Shown here: positions 48,527 to 58,927 of the stretch, one piece after another
Layout: the number at the start of each line of letters is the position of its first letter
Numbering within the stretch: position 1 is the stretch's first letter
Assembly (NCBI GenBank): GCA_032207245.1
Contig: CM063508.1
Coordinates: forward strand, 114,883,302 to 114,947,301
From: Pardosa pseudoannulata
Taxonomy: Eukaryota > Arthropoda > Arachnida > Araneae > Lycosidae
DNA length: 64,000 bases
Direction of reading: 5' to 3'
Notes under the pieces: model-generated
Databases searched by the model: none
What the model saw: the letters and a program-made list of their open reading frames with translations, nothing else
Told to the model about the DNA's origin: nothing
Position numbers and translations under genes: made by a program

Positions 48527-48920
48527 CCCTAAAATTGAATCAAATTTTACGATTCAACACAACCAAACATGTATGACATTTGGTACCAATTAGTGCCGGT
48601 ATATGGATTTGCATAGCGGACAATTATTTTTGGTATTTTCATTTTTATATAATAGATATTTGGGGTCGAGATATAAACTCGACGATAAGAAGCAGTTATG
48701 AATGAAAAAAGTTTGTTCTGGTGCCCCATTTTAGCTTTCACTACTATTTTTAAATTAAAAATTGAGACATTTCTTCAAAGGCAATAATTTTTTCTTTCGC
48801 ATAAAAAAATATTAGTGTATATTTCCAAAGATTAACGAGCCTATTTAGGGCTGAACATATTTGGGAATTGCAATTCAGGGATTAAAAATTGCCCATGACT
48901 AGAGTTCTTAAGTTCAAGAT

Positions 48921-49430
48921 CCACTCTTGGTACAGATACAGTGACCTCTCACTAATGATTTTTTTTCTAGTCCTGGCAAAGCCCTATGGGAAATAATGTT
49001 AAATTTCTATCAGTCACACAACTTTGTTATAGGCTACTCTCACTTGAACAAAGAATTTTTGGTCTAAAAAACTAAGTGCCATTCAGGATATTTTGCAGGT
49101 TTACTCAATTACTGATGATTGTTTCTAAAATCTATCTATTACTTAAAAATAAATGGATTAATAAAGAGATATATCCACTCTTGGTACAGATACAGCGACC
49201 TCTCACTAATGAGTTTTTTTTTCTAGTCCTGACGAAGCCCTATGGAAAATAATGTTAAATTTCTATCAGTCATACTACTTTGTTATAGGCTACTCTCACT
49301 TGAATAAAAAATTTTTTGTCTAAAAAACTAAGTGCCATTCAGGATATTTTACAGGTTTAATTAATTATTGATGATCGTTTATTAATTCTATCTATTACTT
49401 AAAAATAAATGGATTAATAAAGAGATATAT
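48921..49430. repeat. Tandem duplication, two units of about 254 bp
   Basis: CCACTCTTGGTACAGATACA starts at 48921 and again at 49175. The two units stay closely similar to the end 'aaataaatggattaataaagagatatat', differing by scattered substitutions and small indels. The unit contains no known gene or TE motif. Confidence 0.93.
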
Positions 49431-50603
49431 TATTTTGCATGATATGAAGTAAGTAAAATGGGGAGATAGAAAACTTCATCTTTTGCAGTATTGTTTTTAT
49501 GCTTATTAAGAATGCATAAATATGAGAGCAAAAGGTTCTTCACATTTTTAATAAAGGTGTATTATATTCTTCATAAATTCAAATTAATTAAAAAATTCTG
49601 TGCCAGTTTACTAACATATGATATCAATATGGCACATAGTTCTACCATAGCTTTAATGAGATTCAAGAAACATATTCAGTTAATACAGGTGATCCTCTCA
49701 CTTATACAACCTTTTTCATTGGACCCTTCAGAGTTATTAAAGGGAAAGATGACTATTTGCATTCTTTCAGAACAGTTTTAAAATATCCACACCAAGTAGT
49801 AGGTCTCAATTTAGTTAAACTTCAAGTAGCAAAACATTAAACATAATACCTTTAAAGAATTTAAACAAATAGCTTCCATACAGTCATAGAAATTTGAAAT
49901 TCTGTGATAAATCTAATAACTTTTTAAGTACTGACTTTAAATTCATAAAACCTATATTTTTAATAATGATTATTTAAAAAAAATAATTGCCTAAAATCCC
50001 CTGAATTTTGTAGAAAGGAAATATCATAATCATTAGCACAAAAATAACTAAAACATATGACATGTATTAGTCATTTCCCCCCCACATTCAAAACTAAAGT
50101 TATTATTTTGTAGGTGAGAACTGAGATATAACCAAGTTACAAAGTAAATGTTTACCTTAATAAATAATGTTTACATATACAGAAATTGCAGGAATGAAAG
50201 CAATATTTTATGTTTCTATAAATATGGGCACATGGCAATTTGCCTCAATACAACAACCTAAAAGAGCTGTAGTATAAAGTTCTAAATGAAAAATTTTCTT
50301 TAACAAGCATATTGATAAATTATTGGCTAAGGTCTATGTTGAGAATTTTTGTTATGCCTAATAAAGACAGAAACTAACTGAGAAAATGCATAATTAATGG
50401 TAATATTAGTCTAAAGAGCAAAAAGCAGAAAAACTGAAATTTCTTGCTTAGTTATGACTCCAAAGTTCTCTTCCATTAGAACTGCATGTCTTGAGTATGG
50501 ATCGCCATATTACTGTTTCCACTGATGACTATGCACCAATGTGAGCCTAAGGAGAAATAAAATTCAGACCTTAAAAAGAGAAAAGAAAATAGTGTTGAGT
50601 TAC

Positions 50604-51458
50604 CTGACTTTCATTATGGCCACTGTCAACTAAAGCATCAGCAATATCAATGCTCTTGGCCAGTATCTCACGCAGATTGACACGATTGAAGGAGACAATA
50701 CTCCCTTCTCTTTTAGCACGTTCAAGAGCTTCCTTCCTCTTGAGAGCTTTGTCCCGACGCATCTGATTCTGATAAAATTCTGCAAAATTGTTGACAATGA
50801 TTGGAATGGGCAGAGCAATGACCAGCACACCGCAGACACAGCAGATACTACCAACGAGTTTCCCTAGAGGAGTGGTAGGGTAAATATCACCGTAGCCGAC
50901 TGTTGTCATCGTGATACTTGCCCACCAAAACGTTTCAGGAATACTGGTAAACTTTGTTTCCTTTTCATCTTTCTCAGCAAAGTATGCTAGACTTGAGAAA
51001 ATCATGACTCCAATGGCTAGAAACAGCATCAGCAAGCCCAGCTCTTTATAGCTGTTCCGCAGTGTAAAGCCCAAACTTTGGAGGCCAGTAGAATGCCTCG
51101 CTAGCTTCAATATGCGGAGTATCCGCATGATTCTAAATATCTGCACCACCCTCCTCACATCCTGAAACTGATCTGTCTGCTTGTTAGATTCAATGAGAAA
51201 TGCCACAAAATAGGGCAAAATTGCTAAAAGGTCTATGATGTTAAGGCCTCCTTTGAAGAATTTCCATTTGTTAGGGGCCGACATGAATCGCAATACGTAC
51301 TCTAAGGTAAACCATGTGATACAAACGGCCTCAACAACAGCAAGTTTGTGGTTGTCTTCAGTATGTCCATCTTGTTTTTCTTGGAGAGCTGGTAAGGTGC
51401 TTAAAGTAAGTCCGATTGTCGATAGTACAATGAATAGAATGGAGAGAACTGCTACAAC
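50604..51458 (-). CDS. Shab: Shab (Kv2) coding exon 2: transmembrane core S1-S6
   Basis: Acceptor TTCCAG precedes GTT GTA GCA in phase 0, and the exon ends GAA AGT CAG before GTAACT in phase 0 (285 codons, residues 251-535). Segments in order: S1 about 251-273, S2 about 289-311 ([11 protein letters not shown]) and S3 about 316-340. S4 is about 351-371, with R352, R353, R359, R362, R365, K368 and R371. S5 is about 388-410, the pore helix W-W-A-S-I-T-M-T, the filter TVGYGD at 436-441, and S6 with P-I-P at 467-469 as the gate hinge. S4, the S4-S5 linker and the filter are nearly identical to vertebrate Kv2. It forms delayed-rectifier K+ channels in the plasma membrane that repolarise neurons and muscle. 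The frame is open past the donor for ten codons, so intron read-through would give a short-tailed protein. Confidence 0.97.
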
Positions 51459-52516
51459 CTGGAATAAATATCATGAACAATCAAAATTGTCAGCAGGGAT
51501 AAGGGCATTAAAGAAATAAAGGCAAAACAAAGTACTAAATAATGTGAGAATCCCCTAAATCATGGCTTGTTGGACCACTGGTGTTTTGAACAGAAAATAA
51601 ACTCCCTGCCAGTAAAAGCTGATAATGTAAACAAAAATTGCAGTTTAAAAATAAAAATGCAGCAGGAAGCCAAATGTGAAATGATTGCATATAGATATAC
51701 AACTGGCTTTATGTAAAATGTTCCTCTGAATAAATATTTTAGGGGAATTTAAGGCTTTTCGACTGTAGAATATATTTTTATAAGGAAGATATGTAAAATA
51801 AATTATATGATGTAACATTTAAAGAAATATTTTCAATAAAATTTAAATAAGTTAAATCAAATTGGCTTTGTCTGAACATATAATTATCTATTTCAATATG
51901 TGTAATTTAAAATACAATTCTTTTACTTATATATTCATATAAATAATATATTTTTATAGTCAAATTTATTTTTTTAAATAAATATTAAAGTGAAACCTCA
52001 CAGATACATATGAAAAAATTAGGTATTTGTATTACTGAATTTTGTACAATATTTAAAATGTTTGCTTCACTTGAAATACATTGTAATAAATTTTAAGAAT
52101 TCTTTCAGGGTGCACTGCATAATTTTTTTTTTTTTTACAAAGATCTGTTAAGTGATAAAATATTAACAACTGAAATTAAGTGATTGTGGTAATAATCATC
52201 CTTTTAAATTAAAATTTTGAAATAAATTTATTTTAATTTATTATGAAATAAATTTATTTTATTTTAAATGAAAGTACTAAAATTTTGAGCAAATTTTGAA
52301 TGTTTACAAACTTCTAAACTGTTCATGAAACCACAGTTCTTAGCAGTATTATATTTATATGATTTGCCATGACCTTGGTGTAACTACTAAAGGTGAAATG
52401 AAATTTTAGTAGTGTTTTATATACATTTACTCTAATGAAGGATGACAATAGATCTAAGAAAGGTATACTTCAACATTTCTCTGTCATTCAGTGCAACAAA
52501 AAACCATGAAGGCTTC

Positions 52517-53398
52517 TGTCAAATAAAAAGTATTTGGGAACAGGATAAATTGTCAATAAGCAAATTAAACATTTGGTATTGGATTTTAGAGTTCAATCAC
52601 TTAGATTATGTAGATTAAGAATCAGGAGTTTATTCTTCAACTAAGGTGCAATTAGTGTTGTTCATGCCCAAATAAAGGAAAACTATGATACAGAAAACAA
52701 TTTTTACAGTAATTCGAACACATTCTGTGAAGGATGCCTTCAAGTGACATTAAATTGCTATAGGTGATTTTAATGAAGAAATGGAGGTGAAAATGAGTTT
52801 AAACCTGTTATTGATGAAAACAATTTGCATGGCAGTAAGAGTAAAAATGAAATCAGACTCATTGATTTTGTGGTAGAATCTGATATGGTTATTGGAAAAA
52901 CAATGTTCCTACATAAAAATAAAATGCATAAAAGAAGCCCTAACATTGTTAGCCTCTGTCAAATAACAAATATTTAAGTCTTAGATTTGTTGTCATTAAG
53001 TGAATTAAACATTTGGCATTGGATTTGAAGGTGCAATCACCTAGATCATGTATGTTAAGAAGCAGAGGCTTATTCTTTAACTATAATGCAACTAGTGCTC
53101 ATGATCCCAAAGAGAAGAAGGAGGATATTAAAAAGGATTATTTCTACAATGATTTTGACACATTCAACAAGGAACACTGTCAAAATGACTATAAATTGCT
53201 ATCAAGTAATTTTAACAAAGATTAATCATGAAAATGAGTTTAAACTTGTTATTGATGAACATGTTGTGCATGACAGTATTAGCAAAAATTGAATAAGACT
53301 CATTGATTTTGAAGTAGAACATGATATGGTTATGGGAAGTACAATGTTCCTGTATTAAAACAAAACATGTACAGAAGAACAATGGTTTTGTCAAATAA
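52517..53398 (+). mobile_element. Tandem copies of an RTE/BovB-type LINE endonuclease fragment, decayed
   Basis: TGTCAAATAA recurs at 52517, 52957 and 53389, marking two complete units of 440 and 432 bp and the start of a third. Both units translate, with frameshifts, into the C-terminal half of an APE-type endonuclease like that of RTE/BovB LINEs (often annotated as craniofacial development protein 2-like). Unit 1 has K-H-L-V-L-D-F-R-V-Q-S-L-R-L, an I-G-D-F-N block and E-N-E-F-K-P-V-I-D, then R-L-I-D-F and M-V-I-G-K-T-M-F. Unit 2 has S-A-H-D-P-K-E-K-K-E-D, N-D-Y-K-L-L-S-S-N-F-N and E-N-E-F-K-L-V-I-D. No reverse transcriptase is seen. The copies are dead and diverged from each other. Confidence 0.8.
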
Positions 53399-53457
53399 TA
53401 AGTATATAGGACAATCTGCATATTATGTGGTTTTTATATATAGCCAGGTGTATACCT

Positions 53458-53830
53458 TCAATGCAATATTTCTGGAAAACTGAAAACAATAAAAAGCAAG
53501 TGCAACAACTCACAGATGCAGGCTACACAACAGCCACCAGCAACAACAATTGCATGCACTATCCATAGCGATGACCTCTTAATCCATCTCGTGCAGGAGA
53601 AATAAACATGCAAAGCCAGCAACATCTGAAGCGTCTGTGAAAATACAAGTCGTTTCTCTGCCCATTCCAACCAACATCAAAAGACGACACCGAAGGCAGT
53701 GGTGAGAGAAGACACGCTGGAAAATAAGTGAAACACTTGAACAAAATGGTCACTTGACAAACAAAAAATAAGCACTGCAGGCGAGCAGCACCTGTATTTT
53801 CCAATGGCGGAATGGCCCACTGTAGTTCTA
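53458..53830. other. GC-richer patch in Shab intron 1, function unknown
   Basis: It has noticeably fewer A/T bases than the surrounding intron. On the minus strand a TTTTCCAG acceptor-like site at about 53,717-53,724 is followed by 44 in-phase codons ending in TAA, which could be a poison or alternative exon, or chance. No protein family is recognised. Confidence 0.3.
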
Positions 53831-56800
53831 TAATTTAAAAGAAAAGAGATTCTATAGATATGCCTTAGATTTAAACCACACAATTGAGGGTAAAAACTTA
53901 ACATATCTTATGGTTAAAAGAATACATCTTAAACATTTTGAAGTAATTTTTTTTTCTCAGGAGAAAAGAGTAAGGTTCATAATAGATTAAATATAAAAAG
54001 TATATGAATATTTTTTTAAACTCCAGATCCCTGAAGCTACAATAATTTTTAGCTGCTTTATACTTCAATTATATTCTTAACTTTCTTAATTTTGATTGTA
54101 TTTGTATAATTTATGTATTTGACAAAGAGTTCTTAATTTTTTTAAAACATAGAATGCATTGGAAATAACTTAATTAGACTAATGTAAAGTTGTCAGACGA
54201 AAAACTTCAGAAAGTTTAAAAAAAACAAAGAAATATGAAAATTTTAATACTTATTAGAACAATTAAGGGCAGTAATAAGAATTCAGATCTACAAAGAAAT
54301 TTTACAATTAAAAAACTCTATATATATTATTTAAAAATTTAATGAAGATACACATTTTAAAAGATGATTAAAGTATAATGAAATCTAAATAAAATTTAAA
54401 AATAACATGTCACAGCTTAAAAAAGTTTTTCAAATATTTAACTAAACTATTTAATGGTAGAGAACTAATTAAAGCATTTCCCAATTAAGCTAATTAAAAT
54501 ACAATTATTTCAAAAACCCAGTCCGCCATAGGATGATTTCATTACAGAATAAGCTGGACACAGATCAAAATGTTTGGTACATTTGGATGAATGTTACAAT
54601 GCCCAACACAGTAAAGTGCTGACAAAGCAATCAATGGTATATTTGCAGTGGTCCTAGCCTTTATAAATGACCTATAAAATAAGAAAATAGGTTAAGAAAC
54701 TTAACACTGCAATAAAAATAAATATTAAATAAATTTTTGCTGAAATAAAATGCTCAATATAAGTATTTCGATTATATATTGTTTTGTAATTTGAAGACTG
54801 ATTTAGAATACTGAAAAAAAAAAGTTGATAAACCAATTAAAACAAATTATATAAAAACAGAAAATCGTTTTTTAGAAAGTAAAAATATTCTTTAGTATTG
54901 CATTAGGTGGGACAAATGCGACAGAATTTCTAACAAAATTAAGTTAAAAATATTTTTTGATACAAATTTTCTGATCATAAATAATTAGTTTGGTAATTTT
55001 TATTATTACATTAGCTCTGAAATGTTCTGCTTATTTTCATTAATTTTTAAAAGTTATACATTAATATTTTAAAGTCAAAGTATTATTTCTAAAAATAAAA
55101 TGAAATTTTAAAGTATTTTTTAGCATAGCTATAAGAAATAAATTACTTCAAAACAATAGCCGATTAAAATATCCATTTTAAACTGCTCTTTCCTCCAGTA
55201 ACATATGAACATGACAAAACAGTAAAACAAACAAAAATTATATTAATGAGTCAGAATTAATGACCATGATAGCAAACAATGGAACAGAGTGCTGCAACAA
55301 GTAAGGCTTGAGGGATAACAAACTGCAACACATGCCACAAATAAGGGAAGATGGGAAGGATAATTATTGAAATCCTTCTATATTTACAAGTCTCTCATGC
55401 TTTTGGAAAAGTCTTAAGGGTGCTTTTAAATGATTAAAATATATTTTGCATTTTTATTGGATAGGTTTTAGATAGGAAATATTACACAAAAATTAGAAAA
55501 TGAATTCAATACCTGTGTGCTACTATGGGAAAAAAAAGGGTGTAAATATTACACAATGTATTTATATATAATACAAGAAAAAATACCATGAAAAAAAAAG
55601 CTACACAGAAATTTACTTAGTAAGAAAATCAATTCTTATTAGTTATTAATACAAATTCAAATATAATTGGTAAAATTAAGCTATGAATATTCAGGTGGTA
55701 TGAAAAGTTTTATAAAGGGAGATTCATTTTAAAATGTAGATTACCAATTTGAGATTTGGATATATGATCACATATTTCCACTAAGTTAAAAAAAAAATTA
55801 CAGAATTATTTCATTAATTCCAGTTATGCTTATACAACTAGTACATATTCTATACATTCATCAGATAAATCAGTTTATAAACAAATTTCTATTATTATCA
55901 GTTTCCTAATTTTGTTACATATATTTATACATTAAAATAAAATATTTTTTATTAGATGATCTTCAATAAATGTTTATTACTGAATAACTCTATTATTTAA
56001 ATTAAGAATGACAGGAAATAAGTGACTGTTTAAATATGTTGATATTTTAAAATGTAAGTTTGAAAGCATATTACAACCCAGAAACAAAATAAGAATCAAC
56101 ACAGAATCATATTAGTTACCAATATTTATTATCTCTCCCATGCCTTCAATTACACTAGGTGTTGGTATACACTAGGTCATGGTATACACTAGGTGTTTTG
56201 GACTTCATTCCACAACTTAACAATTAATTTGAACCGCTCTGTTACATGCTTTTAAATCAATAACTCCCTTTGCCTATAAATGAAGCTACTTTCTACTTCC
56301 CCTCCCCCCTATAAAAATGGTTGATAGGTATGTTTAATTTTGAGTACTATGAAAATTCCTTTATCTAGGTATTTTTATAAGGTAAATATTTTCTTTCAAA
56401 AATTTAAATCCATCATCATTTTTATACTTTGGCATAAGGAAACACAGCATTTTACAGCTGAAAAGTCTTATTATAACAGTCTATTTTAGATTAAATGTAA
56501 AATAGAAAGTTTTCCTCTTTTTAGAATAAAATTGGTTCTAGATCATTCATAAGGTCTCACCTCAATTTAATTATATTAAACAAACAATAGACACCTCTAA
56601 AGATTTGGGTTTATAAAAGTGCATTTAATTTTCTTTTCATTTGGTCTAATTTTTTTATATTTTTAAAAATAAAAACTTGAAATAAAAAAAGAAAACTAAT
56701 TATTCTTTAATGTTAGAGCATTATTATAGAACTTGTAATAAATTTGTTCTAAAAGAATTAAAAGCTTTTATTTTATGATGAATTGAAGAAAAGCTGTTTT

Positions 56801-57937
56801 AATGAAGATTTTATGCCTTGATAGGTACTAGTCGCCTTAAAAAAATATTGAAAAGTCTTTCACTTTATATGAAGTAAAATGATTGCATCAAAATTTCCTC
56901 CCTTTTTCGAAGGGAAAGGGAGGATAATCTACAAATGCTCTCAACTATTTTGCTTCATGGTCATGACCTGAATATCTATCTCAACATAAATATTACATTA
57001 CATAAATTTATTTATCAGAGCCAAATCCTTCAATTCATGTAGTCAAACAAACAAAATTATTACTTTTTTGATGTAGATTACAGCTTTTTGGCTGAGAATA
57101 CAATGGTCCAATAAGGTATTAAACCAATTAGAAATCTACAACAAGTTTGTTCATATCACCATGGACTAAAAGATACAGTTCAGAAGAAGATATAATTATT
57201 TCAAAGACAGTATGATATGCTCCTTGCATTAAACTTTGAAATTTACTTCTCCTCACTTTGAACTTGTTATTTTCCTTCTACAATTAAATATGAAGAAGGA
57301 TGTAAGAGATGTATCACCGTTAAATTTAGACCACATAACAAATAACTAATCTGGGTACTTTGTGTTTGGATACACAACTTTTCATCTTTGTAATAACAAA
57401 TTATTTATATTTAATTTAAAATACTATTTTATAAAAATAAGCTATTACTGGAAAAAAATTGTAATACTTTTTAAAAAAGCAATACTTAATGTTACTGTAC
57501 AAAAATTGTTGTTGACAGAAAAGTTTTAATTCACCATTAAAATTTATATTAAACACAATAAATGTATCATCTGCCAAAACAGTAAAAATCTTAAATGTTA
57601 TGTCAAAAGATTTAAGTCACTTAATCCCATAATAACCTGCATAAATGAAATTTATCGTTTTATAATCAATATAAAATAGATAAATCCTATGAGAAAAAAA
57701 AATCTTGTTCTTCATAAATTATATTATGGTACATAGTCACAGCGAGAGTATCAGGTCCAGGTTATACGATGAAATATTTAAAAAAAAATAAACTTTTAAC
57801 TTCCTGGACAAGCATATAGAAAATTGAAACCAAAAACAGCTACAAAATAATCAAATTATTAAAAAATCACATAGATTTACAAAAATGTTTCATCATTTCT
57901 GTAATTGAAAGGGAATTATTAAAAATTTCATACTAAC

Positions 57938-58687
57938 TCTCGCAGCCAAAGACGAAGTTGGCTTTTCTAATAAATCCCACAGACATTTTCTGTAGGGTGC
58001 ACACCTTCCGACACCAAAATCCTCTTCTTCTCTTTGTCTCAGAGATTCTGCTTCTTTTCTCATTTCTTCATATACATGTTCCTTCTTCTGATGGTATTTA
58101 TGCTGGCAGCATGATTCTAGGTATAATTCATCAATGCCCCAGTACTCCAAATCATCATGGAACGCCAACACACACATCTCTTCTACCAGGTGGAGTTTGC
58201 CAGTCCTGTAGAAATTGACTACAGCACTAAAAGAACGAGGATGGCGGTCAAAAAAATATTCGTTGTCGACCAGGCTGTAATCATCACATAACTCCATTAT
58301 AGCTTCATGAGTGTTGCATTCTCGCAACCTTCCCAAACGAGTGTGAGGTAGGCGTTCCAGGGTTACCCACAGAACCTCATGCTTTACGCCTCCAACATTA
58401 ATTATTACACGGCGGTTGAGCGCTTTGCTCCGGATAATCATGAACGACTCTGGAGGCAGAGACGACATGGACCTGGAGTGAGCGCGGTTTTGTTGCTGTA
58501 ATGGGCCAATTAGCTGGTGCTGAGCACCATATTGATGCACCATCTCAGCAAACTGGGGTTGGGGGGTCATATTTGGCTGAGGCTGAAGTGAAGGGTTTGG
58601 GGTGGAGGCGCTTTGTTGCGTGGCTGGCGTTAATGTGAAAACTCCAGAGCTCGCCTTTTCCATTTTGTCCGAACTAGTCATCCTCAT
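57938..58687 (-). CDS. Shab: Shab (Kv2) coding exon 1: N terminus and T1 tetramerisation domain
   Basis: The start is ATG at 58687-58685. The open frame extends upstream only to a GTG beside an in-frame TGA (58735-58733), so this is the first Met; a second ATG follows two codons later. Residues 1-92 are a Ser/Thr/Gln/Pro-rich leader. Residues 93-195 form the T1 (BTB-like) domain: [19 protein letters not shown] and Y-W-G-I-D-E. The intersubunit zinc site H-x5-C-x20-CC is H166, C172, C193 and C194. The linker ends [12 protein letters not shown], immediately before S1, where a GTTAGT donor cuts in phase 0. T1 drives subfamily-specific tetramer assembly in the cytoplasm. Compared with vertebrate Kv2 the leader before T1 is longer. 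Confidence 0.95.
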
Positions 58688-58773
58688 TGTCCTCCCTGGT
58701 GTACAGGCAGGAAAGGAGGACGGAAACCACACTCAACAGTCACACTGACACACAGAAAAGACAAGCTACTCAT
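58684..58773 (-). promoter_or_regulatory. Upstream ORF whose stop overlaps the Shab start codon
   Basis: ATG at 58773-58771 opens 29 codons ending TGA at 58686-58684, so the stop and the Shab ATG share bases as ATGA. If this leader is in the mRNA, ribosomes ending the uORF would sit exactly at the Shab start, favouring leaky scanning or reinitiation control. The uORF is read directly; the regulatory role is inference. Confidence 0.6.
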
Positions 58774-58927
58774 TGGTTGGGGTTAGTTTCGGGGGTGTGC
58801 ACGTTTACGGTACTTCATAGTCCCATATTATGTAACGGGAACTGAGAGTACTTTGAATTCCAGAAAATGAGTGATAACATGCCTCTGCATAATGGAAGTT
58901 CCAGATGACCACATTGGGAATGTCTGC
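58688..58927 (-). other. Probable Shab 5' UTR part of the first coding exon
   Basis: A strong acceptor (pyrimidine run ending CTCTTTTTAG) lies just above 58,927, suggesting the coding exon begins there and that at least one noncoding exon lies upstream. The leader carries several short uORFs, for example ATGCAGAGGCATG near 58,890 and ATGAAGTACCG at 58,818, besides the one that overlaps the start codon. Confidence 0.55.

Larger units (their letters stand above)
32623..50603 (-). other. Shab intron 2, 18 kb, rich in transposable elements
   Basis: The donor after exon 2 is GTAACT and the acceptor before exon 3 is TTGCAG. Most of the recognisable TEs of the window sit between 32.9 and 48.5 kb of this intron and are listed individually. 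No further Kv2 exon was seen, and none is needed because phases match. Confidence 0.8.
51459..57937 (-). other. Shab intron 1
   Basis: GT-AG intron of 6,479 bp with donor GTTAGT. It contains a tandem LINE-endonuclease fragment (52.5-53.4 kb) and a GC-richer patch at about 53.46-53.83 kb. A short repeat of 'ggtatacactaggt' type occurs around 56,150-56,200. The remainder is AT-rich with no visible exon. Confidence 0.85.

Noticed and set aside
58688..58732. Extending the Shab start upstream to the GTG at 58732
   Set aside because: There is no ATG in the extension and an in-frame TGA sits directly before it. The ATG at 58687 is the first Met.
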